NCBI GenBank assembly: GCA_025936195.1
Contig: JAICTW010000003.1
Span: 1 to 15,986, forward strand
Length of the DNA stretch: 15,986 bases
Source of the DNA: Flavisolibacter sp.
Lineage (GTDB): Bacteria; Bacteroidota; Bacteroidia; Chitinophagales; Chitinophagaceae
Direction of reading: 5' to 3'
Shown: in pieces, positions 7,585 to 15,138 of the stretch
Layout: each line of letters begins with the position of its first letter
Position numbering within the stretch: the stretch's first letter is position 1
Position numbers and translations under genes: made by a program
The notes under the pieces: model-generated
Told to the model about the DNA's origin: nothing
Seen by the model: the letters and a program-made list of their open reading frames with translations, nothing else
The model's database searches: none

Positions 7585-10500
7585 TTACATCGTCTTCACA
7601 CCAATAACGGGCAAGGCTTTTTGTCTTATCAGTTCATTAAATTCAGGAACATCTTTTTGTTTGATCGTTTTTAGTTTATTCAACTGCACATCTGCCTGTG
7701 CTGAAAGATCGGCAAATACATCTTTCACTTGTTTTGTTGGTGCAAAGTTCCCGCTGTTGGCAACATTGTACACACCCGCAATCTTATCATTCAATTTGAT
7801 CGGAAAGTTCAACGGATCTTCTTCGCTTTTCGATTTGGTTTGAACCAGCTCTTCTTCAATTGAAGTCAACTGCTTGTTGATGCTGTCCGCCGCCTGCTTC
7901 ACCTCTTTCGGAATATTCTTTCCCTGTAAAGCAACAAAAGAATTGATCTGCGTACGGAGCGAACGAATATCCTTTATGGCGTTTTGCACATCATTGAATT
8001 TATTCCGAACCTGCATTAAAAAATTAAACTGCGCTTCATAATCCTGTTGTGAGATTTTATAATTGGGATCGGCTTTGACAGTAAAAGGAACTTCAACGGA
8101 ATCGCCTTCCACAATAAATCGTGCAAAATAATTTCCCGGAGGTGCAGGCAATGATCCCGGCGTTCCATTCCATAAAATCATTCCTTCCGCTCTTTCAGCA
8201 CGGGGATATTGAAAGTCCCAAACAAACTGATTCATTCCTTTATCAATATCCAATTTATCTTCTTTTGATTTGGTGCTGAAAGTTTTTACTTCTTTATGAT
8301 TGGCATCGAAAATTTTTACAGCCGCTTTCGCAGAATCTTTGAGATCCTTCACATAATAATTGAACACCACTCCATTGGGCGGATTGGTCCCGACATTTGC
8401 CTGTGTTCCACCAAAAAATCCTCTGAACCTTCCGGCCTGCATGCGGTAGACAGGGTATACATCAAATACATGAAGGTTTTGGTTGAGAATATCACTGTTC
8501 ATCTGCTGCAACACACTCAAATCATCCAACACCCAAAAAGCACGGCCGTGTGTAGCTACTACCAGATCGTTATCCTTTATGGTCATGTCGGCAATTTGTG
8601 TCAGCGGTAAATTCAACTGAAAAGGTTTCCAGTGTGCTCCATCATCAAACGAAATATACATACCGTATTCGGTTCCTGCATACAATAAGCCTTGTCGCTT
8701 TTGATCAGCACGAAGGCATCTTGTAAAATGCATTTTATCAATTCCGTTGGTGATCAATTTCCAACTCTTACCATAGTCTTCCGTTTTATAGATGTACGGA
8801 GTAAAATCATCACTCTTGTATCTTGTTCCTACAAAATATGCTGCCCCTTTTTTAAAAGGATCAACTTCAACACAATTCCACATCATCCATTTTGGTGCAT
8901 CTTTCGGAGTAACATTTTCCCAATGCGCTCCACCATCTTTACTCACTGAAATAATTCCATCATCACTTCCTGTCCACAACAAATCTTTTTCTAATGGCGA
9001 TTCTGCCGCAGTGAAAATGGTACAATAATATTCTACCGAAGTGTTGTCCTTTGTAATAGGGCCGCCGCTAGGTCCTTGTTTAGTTTTATCATTGGTTGTT
9101 AAGTCTGGAGAAATGGCTTCCCAACTTGCACCTTCATTATCTGTTTTGAACAAAACATTTCCTGCAGCATACAAACGCTTTGGATTGTTGGGAGAAAAGA
9201 ACAAAGGGAAGTTCCATTGAAAACGATATTTCAACGCGTCAGCGCCATAACCGGTTGGATTATCGGGCCACACTGTGATCACTCTGTTCTCGCCTGTTTT
9301 ATGGTTCATTCTTGAAATGAATCCATCATAATTTCCTCCGTAAACGATTTCAGGATCGGTAGGATCAGCAACAACGTAGCCAGATTCGAAACCTGCAGTG
9401 GAAGTCCAGTCGTTTTCGGTAATGCCTCCGGTCGCTGTTCTGTTTTTAATGCGAACGGTTGAATTATCCTGTTGCGCTGCTAAAATGTGATAAGGAAATG
9501 CATTGTCGGTGGATACACGATAAAATTGTGCAGTCGGCTGATTGTTTACAGAACTCCAGTTGTTTCCTCCATCAAACGACACCTGCGCACCACCATCATC
9601 TGCAAGGATCATTCTATTACCGTCTTTCGGATCAATCCAAAGATCATGATGATCGCTGTGCGGACTTCTTAGTACCTGAAACGTTTTTCCACCATCGCGG
9701 CTGCGCATTAAATTCACATTCATCACATATACGGTGTTATCATTTTTTGGATCAACAAAAATTCTGTTGAAGTACCAGGAACGCTGGCGTATCTCGCTCT
9801 CCTGACTTGTAAGCGTCCATGTTTCGCCACCATCATTGCTGATGTACAATCCGCCATTTTCATTTTCGATCATAGCAAAGATCTTCTCAGGATTGTTTGA
9901 TGAAACGGCAATGCAAACGATTCCCCAAACTCCTTTTGGTAATCCTTTTTTGGTAGAGATGTTTGTCCAGGTTTCACCGCCATCAGTGCTCTTCCACATA
10001 GAACTTCCTTCACCGCCACTTTCCATGCTATAAGGAGTACGCAATACGTGCCACATGCCTGCATATAAAATATTTGGATTACCAGGCTCCATTACGATAT
10101 CGCTTGCAGCAGTTAGATTATTTATATACAAAACCTTCTTCCATGTTTTGCCGCCGTCTGTTGTTTTATAAATGCCACGGCTTTCGCTTGGCCCGAATGA
10201 ATGGCCAATCACGGCCACCCATGCCGTGTTTGGATCTCGTGGATGAACGATAATTTTTGCAATGTGACGGGTATCTTTTAGTCCGATATTTCTCCATGTT
10301 CTTCCTGCATCATCGCTGCGCCAAAGTCCGTTGAGACCTTCACTTTCATTGCCCCGCAACGTGTTTTCGCCTTCGCCAACATAAATCACATTGTTGTCGC
10401 TGGGCGCCACAGCAACTGAACCGATAGACCCGCCAAAATATTTGTCTGTAATATTTTTCCAGTTGCTTCCTCCATCGGTAGTTTTCCAAACACCACCGGC

Positions 10501-10707
10501 AGCACTTCCAAAATAAAAGGTGTTGCGATCATCATAATCGCCGGAAACTGTTGCCACACGGCCACCGCGGAACGGGCCCACTAAACGGAACTTCATTTTT
10601 GAAAAGAAAACAGAATCGGAATTGTTGGAAGCAGGCTCCTGTTTTTTCTTTTGAGCAAAGGATTGAATTGAAACAAAAGCAAGGAATAAGAAATAAAATT
10701 TTCTCAT
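7585..10707 (-). CDS. Secreted VPS10/sortilin-like Asp-box beta-propeller protein
   Basis: A 1040-aa exported protein. Residues 1-19 form a signal peptide (MRKFYFLFLAFVSIQSFAQ). From about residue 35 to 696 there are at least eleven Asp-box repeats of the S/T-x-D-x-G-x-x-W type, for example KTTDGGSNWK (75-84), RSDDAGRTW (130-138) and KTTDGGKTWK (181-190), indicating a many-bladed beta-propeller. Residues about 780-880 look like a beta-sandwich with PPGNYFARF, and about 890-1030 are mostly helical. Such proteins are often labelled glycosyl hydrolase or sortilin-like, but no catalytic residues can be assigned here and enzymatic activity is unproven. No C-terminal T9SS sorting domain is apparent. 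The frame is open 40 codons further upstream, but the start at 10707 is chosen because it yields a clean signal peptide. Location is probably periplasm or outside the cell. Confidence 0.88.
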   Translation of the reverse strand: MRKFYFLFLAFVSIQSFAQKKKQEPASNNSDSVFFSKMKFRLVGPFRGGRVATVSGDYDDRNTFYFGSAAGGVWKTTDGGSNWKNITDKYFGGSIGSVAVAPSDNNVIYVGEGENTLRGNESEGLNGLWRSDDAGRTWRNIGLKDTRHIAKIIVHPRDPNTAWVAVIGHSFGPSESRGIYKTTDGGKTWKKVLYINNLTAASDIVMEPGNPNILYAGMWHVLRTPYSMESGGEGSSMWKSTDGGETWTNISTKKGLPKGVWGIVCIAVSSNNPEKIFAMIENENGGLYISNDGGETWTLTSQESEIRQRSWYFNRIFVDPKNDNTVYVMNVNLMRSRDGGKTFQVLRSPHSDHHDLWIDPKDGNRMILADDGGAQVSFDGGNNWSSVNNQPTAQFYRVSTDNAFPYHILAAQQDNSTVRIKNRTATGGITENDWTSTAGFESGYVVADPTDPEIVYGGNYDGFISRMNHKTGENRVITVWPDNPTGYGADALKYRFQWNFPLFFSPNNPKRLYAAGNVLFKTDNEGASWEAISPDLTTNDKTKQGPSGGPITKDNTSVEYYCTIFTAAESPLEKDLLWTGSDDGIISVSKDGGAHWENVTPKDAPKWMMWNCVEVDPFKKGAAYFVGTRYKSDDFTPYIYKTEDYGKSWKLITNGIDKMHFTRCLRADQKRQGLLYAGTEYGMYISFDDGAHWKPFQLNLPLTQIADMTIKDNDLVVATHGRAFWVLDDLSVLQQMNSDILNQNLHVFDVYPVYRMQAGRFRGFFGGTQANVGTNPPNGVVFNYYVKDLKDSAKAAVKIFDANHKEVKTFSTKSKEDKLDIDKGMNQFVWDFQYPRAERAEGMILWNGTPGSLPAPPGNYFARFIVEGDSVEVPFTVKADPNYKISQQDYEAQFNFLMQVRNKFNDVQNAIKDIRSLRTQINSFVALQGKNIPKEVKQAADSINKQLTSIEEELVQTKSKSEEDPLNFPIKLNDKIAGVYNVANSGNFAPTKQVKDVFADLSAQADVQLNKLKTIKQKDVPEFNELIRQKALPVIGVKTM

Positions 10708-10818
10708 GGTTATATTCGGTTGAAGTGGAAAAGTTACAAAGGCTGGGCTTATTGAAAAAAATAAAATTACCGGATGCATGAATCGTCCGTTCGAAAAATA
10801 TTTCAATAGTTTTATTTT

Positions 10819-12657
10819 ATGAAGCAATCATTTACGATTACCGGAAACCTCGTTGATATACATCAGAAAAAAATTTATCCTGCAGAAGTGGTTGTGGAAG
10901 GAGAAAGAATTGTTGCAATTAAAGACCTCACCCTCAATCCCTCTCCAAAGGCGAAGGAAGCTAACACACAGACCTTGCTTAATGAAGATGCAAACAATTC
11001 ATCAGCGACTTCAGAAAGCGAGGATAGTGATCAGATGGCCTTCCCTAACGGGGAAGGTCGGGATGGGGCTTTTATCCTTCCCGGCTTCATTGATGCTCAC
11101 GTTCACATTGAAAGCTCCATGCTCATTCCTTCTGAATTTGCAAGGTTGGCGGTTGTTCATGGCACGGTGGCCACGGTCAGTGATCCTCATGAAATAGCCA
11201 ATGTTTGTGGAATGAAAGGAGTTGAATACATGATTGAGAATGGGAAAACGGTTCCTTTCAAATTCAATTTTGGTGCGCCAAGCTGCGTACCTGCTACCAA
11301 TTTTGAAACAGCTGGAGCGGTGATTGATTCCAATGATGTTGATGAATTGATGCGAAGAGAAGATATTTTGTATTTAAGCGAAATGATGAATTTTCCGGGA
11401 GTATTGCACAGTGATGCAGAGGTGATGAAAAAAATTGCTTTCGCAAAAAAGTACAATAAGCCGGTGGATGGGCATGCTCCCGGATTACGCGGCCTCACCG
11501 CCAAAGTATATATTGATGCAGGCATTTCAACAGACCACGAATGTTTCACTAAAGAAGAAGCTTTGGATAAATTGAACCATGGAATGAAGATTCTTATTCG
11601 CGAAGGAAGCGCTGCTAAAAATTTTGAAGCACTAATTGATTTGCTGAATGATCATGAAGAAATGATAATGTTTTGCAGCGATGATAAACACCCGGATAGT
11701 TTGGTGGAAGGGCACATCAATCAACTGTGTGCAAGAGCCGTAGCCAAAGGAATTGATGTTTTTAAAGTATTGAAAGCAGCTTGTGTCAATCCGGTTGAAC
11801 ATTATAAATTGAAAGTTGGCTTGCTTCGTCCAAATGATTTTGCTGATTTTATTTTGGTAAAAGATTTGAAGAATTTTGAAGTGCTTCAAACTTATATCAA
11901 TGGAGAGTTGGTTGCGGAGAATGGAAAGACATTGATTGAAAGCCAGAAAGCAACAACCATTAATAGCTTTAATTGTTCTCTGAAAAAGACTGAAGATTTT
12001 GCCACGGTTAATTCTAAAAATTCATTCGTCATTGAAGCATTAGACGGTCAGCTAATTACGAATAAAATCTCTGCCCGAAACAAAATTGACATTGAAAATA
12101 ATATTTTGAAAATCGTTGTGGTCAATCGTTATAAAGATGCACCTGTTGCCAAAGCTTTCATCAAAAATTTTGGTTTGAAGAAAGGAGCGATTGCTTCTTC
12201 TGTTGCTCATGACTCTCACAATATTGTTGCTGTGGGTGTGGATGATGAAAGTATTTGCAAGGCCGTGAATTTGGTTATTGAAAATAAAGGCGGAGTGAGC
12301 ATGGCCCATCCCGATCCTGCAAACGGCGGGACCATCAACACACAGCCCTTGCTTAATGAAGAAACTTCCAATAGTGCAGACACTTCGAAAAGCAAGGTTT
12401 TGCAGCGCAGCGAAGTCCCTCCACCGGAGGGATTTAGGGAGGCCGTGCTTCCTTTGCCTGTTGCCGGACTAATGAGTACTAAAGATGGCTATGAAGTCGC
12501 CAAAGAATATTCGGCTATTGATAAGGCAGCAAAGGAATTGGGTTCAACACTTTCTGCTCCTTACATGAGTTTATCCTTTATGGGTTTGTTAGTGATACCG
12601 CATTTAAAGCTGAGTGATTTGGGTTTGTTTGATGGGGATGAGTTTAAGTTTGTTTAA
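10819..12657 (+). CDS. ade: Adenine deaminase carrying two in-frame palindromic insertions
   Basis: Converts adenine to hypoxanthine and ammonia in purine salvage; a metal-dependent amidohydrolase. The 612-aa protein has the family motifs: [14 protein letters not shown] with HxH at 94/96, [11 protein letters not shown] (121-131), SEMMNFPG with E188, DGHAPG with H219, STDHE with H240, CSDDKHPD (286-293), and [10 protein letters not shown] near residues 544-553 in the C-terminal domain. Two foreign-looking, polar, low-complexity segments interrupt it: about residues 37-84, between the N-terminal beta domain and the catalytic barrel, and about 496-542, just before LPLPVAG. Both correspond to related palindromic DNA elements and both keep the frame. 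All catalytic motifs lie outside them, so the enzyme may well be active. Without the inserts it would be about 517 aa, plus any displaced native residues. Confidence 0.92.
   Translation: MKQSFTITGNLVDIHQKKIYPAEVVVEGERIVAIKDLTLNPSPKAKEANTQTLLNEDANNSSATSESEDSDQMAFPNGEGRDGAFILPGFIDAHVHIESSMLIPSEFARLAVVHGTVATVSDPHEIANVCGMKGVEYMIENGKTVPFKFNFGAPSCVPATNFETAGAVIDSNDVDELMRREDILYLSEMMNFPGVLHSDAEVMKKIAFAKKYNKPVDGHAPGLRGLTAKVYIDAGISTDHECFTKEEALDKLNHGMKILIREGSAAKNFEALIDLLNDHEEMIMFCSDDKHPDSLVEGHINQLCARAVAKGIDVFKVLKAACVNPVEHYKLKVGLLRPNDFADFILVKDLKNFEVLQTYINGELVAENGKTLIESQKATTINSFNCSLKKTEDFATVNSKNSFVIEALDGQLITNKISARNKIDIENNILKIVVVNRYKDAPVAKAFIKNFGLKKGAIASSVAHDSHNIVAVGVDDESICKAVNLVIENKGGVSMAHPDPANGGTINTQPLLNEETSNSADTSKSKVLQRSEVPPPEGFREAVLPLPVAGLMSTKDGYEVAKEYSAIDKAAKELGSTLSAPYMSLSFMGLLVIPHLKLSDLGLFDGDEFKFV
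10926..11070 (+). repeat. Palindromic element copy 1, inserted in frame in ade
   Basis: About 145 bp. The left end is CCTCACCCTCAATCC followed by an imperfect hairpin (10939-10957). The right end has a perfect 7-bp hairpin, CCTTCCC-taacg-GGGAAGG (11039-11057), then GGTCGGGATGGGGCT, which roughly mirrors the left end. The 61-nt core (10963-11023) has its own stem: CCTTGCTT (10973-10980) with AAGCGAGG (11016-11023, one T-G wobble), and GAAG (10984-10987) with CTTC (11009-11012). It encodes residues 37-84 and shares core, frame and orientation with the second copy. Confidence 0.8.
12303..12444 (+). repeat. Palindromic element copy 2, inserted in frame in ade
   Basis: About 142 bp with the same plan as the first copy. 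The left end GGCCCATCCCGATCC leads into a hairpin, TCCTGC-aaacg-GCGGGA (12315-12331, one wobble pair). The right end is a perfect hairpin, TCCCTCC-acc-GGAGGGA (12416-12432), then TTTAGGGAGGCC, mirroring the left end. The 61-nt core (12337-12397) matches copy 1 at 46 of 61 positions without gaps. Its stem is fully paired: CCTTGCTT (12347-12354) with AAGCAAGG (12390-12397), and GAAG (12358-12361) with CTTC (12383-12386). The left end shares CCCATCCCGA with the inverted right end of copy 1. It encodes about residues 496-542. Confidence 0.8.
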
Positions 12658-12712
12658 TGCTCTTTTGAATTAGTATATTTATAAGTGGAGAGAAAACTTT
12701 AAATCTAAAGCA

Positions 12713-13081
12713 GTGCCTTTAAATTTTGAAGAGCCTATTTTTCAGGAGACAAATGAAGTTAATTATCTTACCCGTGTGGTCGTGGGATTGATTGATGCTG
12801 CTTTATCAATTTTAGTTGTCACCTTGATATTTGTGTATCAAAGCCCATGGTTTCTTTACCAACTAATCCTTCCTGTGAATGGAACTTTATTAGTTCTGTT
12901 ATGTTTTATTATTTATCGCTTTCTTTTTTTAATTCTTTTCAATGGCACAATAGGCATGAAGCTGTTCAAAGTAATTTTATTAAATGGTCAGGAACAACAA
13001 TTATCCCTAATAGAAAAACTGCTTTTTTGTATTTTCATTTTATACAGGGGAGTAGATTATTACGAAGTAAAAAATGGATGA
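12713..13081 (+). CDS. Small RDD-family membrane protein
   Basis: A 122-aa membrane protein. Residues about 18-45 and 48-78 are strongly hydrophobic. The pattern TRVVVGLIDAALS near the start and NGTIGMKLFKVILLN near residues 78-92 matches RDD-family proteins, a widespread group with mostly unknown function. The frame has no ATG near the beginning; the GTG at 12713 is the best start, since an upstream in-frame stop lies at 12671 and only TAT, ATT and similar codons intervene. It lies 55 bases after ade on the same strand and ends 20 bases before the convergent anmK stop. A possible -33/-7 pair (TTTG at 12649, TATATTTA at 12674) has 21-nt spacing but is weak. Confidence 0.7.
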   Translation: MPLNFEEPIFQETNEVNYLTRVVVGLIDAALSILVVTLIFVYQSPWFLYQLILPVNGTLLVLLCFIIYRFLFLILFNGTIGMKLFKVILLNGQEQQLSLIEKLLFCIFILYRGVDYYEVKNG

Positions 13082-13100
13082 TCCTGATTTTCCTAAAATA

Positions 13101-14207
13101 TTATGCCTCCTGACCAATCCACAGAGCGCCGCCAATACTGTTTCGTTCTGCTCCGGTAACGGAAGAAAGAACATTGTATTCTTGTCTCCATCTCAATACA
13201 CCGATCAATGCCATGACCAAGGCCTCCTTGTACTTTACTAAATTTTCATCCGGGACAATCACTTCAATTCCGATGGATGATAATTCTTCTGACAATCTTT
13301 CAATTAAAAAATTATTGAATGCACCGCCGCCGGTGACGAGAAGTTGGCGGTTTGTCCCGATAGCTATCGGGATTGGTTTGTAGTTGTCGGCAATGGCAAA
13401 CTTTATTTGCTGAACAATGTGCTCAACATAGGTTCGGAGCAAATCAGTATGTGGCAGACCGAAGGATTTCAACAAAGGAAAGATTTCATCCGTTCCCAAA
13501 TTATTCGCAAGAGATTTTGGAGGGGATTGTTTATAATACTCAAAATCATTCAGCTTGTTTAATAAGTTTTCATTCACATTGCCCGATGCTGCCATCTCAC
13601 CATTTTTATCATATTCTTTATTGACCAATCCTGCAATTAAGTTCAACACTCTGTTGGCCGGACAAACATCAAAGGCAATATAATTTTCAGGGTCGTTAAA
13701 GGAGATATTGGCAATACCTCCAAGATTTAGAAACATGGAATACTCGTTCAATAATAATTTTTCTCCAATGGGAACAATGGGTGCACCCTGTCCTCCAAAA
13801 GCAATGTCCAATGCTCTTAAATCACTCACCACAGGCAATTTTGTTTCGGCAGCAATGGCGGCTCCATCACCCAATTGTGCTGTCATTTTTTTGGAAGGGA
13901 TGTGAAAGCTTGTATGCCCGTGCGAAGCAATCAAACCCACCTGGTAATGCAAATTGTTTTCTTCAATAAAACGATTGACTTCCTTTCCCAAAAAATGTCC
14001 GTAGTCAACATGAAGCAATTGATAATCCAGTGCAGAAAGTGAGGTGGCATTCTGCAAGCGCTGTTTCCATTCAACGGTGTAGTCAAAACAATCAGTCGCC
14101 TTCATTTCAAAATTCCAGTTACCTGCATTTTCATGAAATTCTGCAAACACAATATCCAATCCGTCCAGTGAACTTCCACTCATTAAACCAATAGCTCTGT
14201 ACAACAT
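13101..14207 (-). CDS. anmK: Anhydro-N-acetylmuramic acid kinase AnmK
   Basis: Phosphorylates and opens 1,6-anhydro-N-acetylmuramic acid to MurNAc-6-phosphate during peptidoglycan recycling; cytoplasmic. The 368-aa protein shows the ATP-binding GLMSGSSLDGLD (7-18), ASHGHTSFH (94-102), GDGAAIAAET (113-122), the SDLRALDIAFGGQGAP stretch (128-143) with catalytic-region Asp134, and LLVTGGGAFN near the C-terminus. Just before LLVTGGG the residues IPIAIGT (279-285) are encoded by an 18-bp perfect palindrome that looks like an in-frame insertion; the family usually passes directly from the preceding helix to the GGGA strand. The start at 14207 gives the normal N-terminus. It is convergent with the RDD gene and divergent from upp. 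Confidence 0.93.
   Translation of the reverse strand: MLYRAIGLMSGSSLDGLDIVFAEFHENAGNWNFEMKATDCFDYTVEWKQRLQNATSLSALDYQLLHVDYGHFLGKEVNRFIEENNLHYQVGLIASHGHTSFHIPSKKMTAQLGDGAAIAAETKLPVVSDLRALDIAFGGQGAPIVPIGEKLLLNEYSMFLNLGGIANISFNDPENYIAFDVCPANRVLNLIAGLVNKEYDKNGEMAASGNVNENLLNKLNDFEYYKQSPPKSLANNLGTDEIFPLLKSFGLPHTDLLRTYVEHIVQQIKFAIADNYKPIPIAIGTNRQLLVTGGGAFNNFLIERLSEELSSIGIEVIVPDENLVKYKEALVMALIGVLRWRQEYNVLSSVTGAERNSIGGALWIGQEA
13355..13372. repeat. 18-bp perfect palindrome inside anmK
   Basis: TCCCGATAGCTATCGGGA reads the same on both strands. It lies in a probable surface loop of AnmK (residues 279-285) and keeps the frame (18 bp is six codons). A perfect 18-bp palindrome in coding sequence is unlikely by chance; I recall similar palindromes being frequent in Bacteroidota genomes but cannot check that here. 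Confidence 0.7.
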
Positions 14208-14221
14208 TTTAAAGATTTAGC

Positions 14222-14262
14222 AATTTTGTGAAGGTGTGATTTATAGATTGAATCACAAAATT
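14222..14262. repeat. Overlapping inverted repeats between anmK and upp
   Basis: AATTTTGTG (14222-14230) pairs with CACAAAATT (14254-14262), and TGTGATT (14235-14241) pairs with AATCACA (14251-14257). The two right arms overlap on CACA, so the hairpins compete. The site lies just upstream of anmK on its strand and 64 bases before upp. It could be an operator for the divergent pair or the remnant of a palindromic repeat. Confidence 0.45.
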
Positions 14263-14263
14263 C

Positions 14264-14304
14264 AAATCTGATAAATCCCCAAATCTCCAAATCCAAAAAT
14301 CCGC
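14264..14304 (+). repeat. Short tandem repeat of AAATC units, 8-nt period
   Basis: Five AAATC words start at 14264, 14273, 14281, 14289 and 14297, i.e. spacings of 9, 8, 8 and 8 nt with variable C-rich fillers. The array abuts the inverted repeats and ends about 9 bases before the upp -7 element, so its copy number could affect upp promoter spacing. Function unknown. Confidence 0.5.
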
Positions 14305-14312
14305 TTCCTTCT

Positions 14313-14320
14313 TATCTTTG
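14313..14320 (+). promoter_or_regulatory. -7 promoter element of upp
   Basis: TATCTTTG fits the Bacteroidota -7 consensus TAnnTTTG exactly and ends 5 bases before the upp ATG, implying a leaderless or nearly leaderless transcript. No TTTG is present at the usual -33 distance. Confidence 0.55.
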
Positions 14321-14325
14321 GCGCA

Positions 14326-14976
14326 ATGGTAATAAATCTTAGCAAAGAACATTCTCTTGTAAGCAATTGGGTTGCGGAATTACGTGACGTCACCATTCAA
14401 AATGATCGCATGCGTTTCCGCCGCAATCTGGAACGCATTGGTGAAGTGGCTGCTTTTGAAATCAGCAGGCGGCTTCCTTATGTGGAAAAAGAAGTTCAAA
14501 CACCTCTTGGTACAGCTATTTGTGAAGTACTGGAAGAACAACCTGTTTTGTGTACCATCCTTCGCGCAGGATTGGCTTTGCACCAGGGCTTGTTAAGTTA
14601 TTTTGACAAGGGCGATAATGCTTTTGTGTCCGCATACCGCAAACATAAACCGGATGGAAGTTTTGAAATTGCGCTGGAATACCTTTCCTGTCCCGAAATT
14701 GACAACCGCACACTCATAATTTCCGATCCCATGCTGGCTACAGGTTCTTCCCTGGTAAAAACCATTCAGTATTTAAAAGATGAAGGAAAGCCCAAAGCTA
14801 TTCATGTAGTTACAGCCATTGCCTGCACAGTTGGAATTGAATTTTTGAAAAGAGAAGTCCCCGAAGCAATTGTCTGGTGCGGCGCCATTGATGATGAACT
14901 AACGGCAAAAGGATACATTGTTCCCGGACTTGGCGATGCCGGTGATCTGGCTTATGGTTCAAAGATCCAGTCCTAG
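14326..14976 (+). CDS. upp: Uracil phosphoribosyltransferase
   Basis: Makes UMP from uracil and PRPP in pyrimidine salvage; cytoplasmic. The protein is 216 aa, close to the usual length. The PRPP-binding loop reads DPMLATGSS (134-142). ILRAGLALHQG (78-88) and the uracil-contacting C-terminus VPGLGDAGDLAYGSK are characteristic of the family. The ATG at 14326 follows a good -7 element at almost no distance. Together with adenine deaminase upstream it gives the region a nucleobase-salvage theme, although anmK and the RDD gene separate them and there is no operon. Nothing is anomalous in the coding sequence. Confidence 0.95.
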   Translation: MVINLSKEHSLVSNWVAELRDVTIQNDRMRFRRNLERIGEVAAFEISRRLPYVEKEVQTPLGTAICEVLEEQPVLCTILRAGLALHQGLLSYFDKGDNAFVSAYRKHKPDGSFEIALEYLSCPEIDNRTLIISDPMLATGSSLVKTIQYLKDEGKPKAIHVVTAIACTVGIEFLKREVPEAIVWCGAIDDELTAKGYIVPGLGDAGDLAYGSKIQS

Positions 14977-15138
14977 CAGTTACAAGAAAGTTCTTTACCG
15001 TTTCCATAATTACGAAACAATGTCTGCTCTTGCCTCTCTGCCTTTTACCTTAAACCCTCAACCTTTCATCTTTCTCCATATAATTTTCTTTGCCGTGCAA
15101 CCCTTTCTTTGTATTTTGAGTATTCAACTACTGTGAGA
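14977..15138. other. Pyrimidine-rich intergenic spacer before the porP/sprF-like gene
   Basis: This 162-base gap is strongly C/T-rich on the + strand from about 15021 to 15085. It has no convincing ORF, hairpin terminator or TAnnTTTG element. TTTCTTTG words end near 15111 and 15121 and are only partial -7 matches. The promoter of the following gene must be here but cannot be placed with confidence. Confidence 0.4.

Noticed and set aside
7544..7843. 99-codon + strand ORF opposite the 3' end of the propeller gene
   Set aside because: It is antisense to a well-supported gene, starts inside the terminator and resembles no family. The same holds for the other antisense ORFs across 8296-10781.
10708..10827. 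40-codon N-terminal extension of the propeller protein starting at 10827 on the - strand
   Set aside because: It would place a non-signal sequence before a perfect signal peptide and would overlap the ade start. The methionine at 10707 gives a normal exported N-terminus.
10853..11197. 114-codon ORF in another frame of ade
   Set aside because: It runs across the conserved ade motifs in a different frame and is only a by-product of the codon composition.
10926..12444. Possibility that the ade insertions are frameshift artefacts or a simple internal duplication
   Set aside because: The frame is continuous on both sides with intact family motifs, and both segments have hairpin ends and palindromic cores. 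A plain duplication would not explain the differing, still paired end hairpins.
13355..13372. Rho-independent terminator at the anmK palindrome
   Set aside because: It lies well inside the coding sequence, has no loop to speak of and no following T run.
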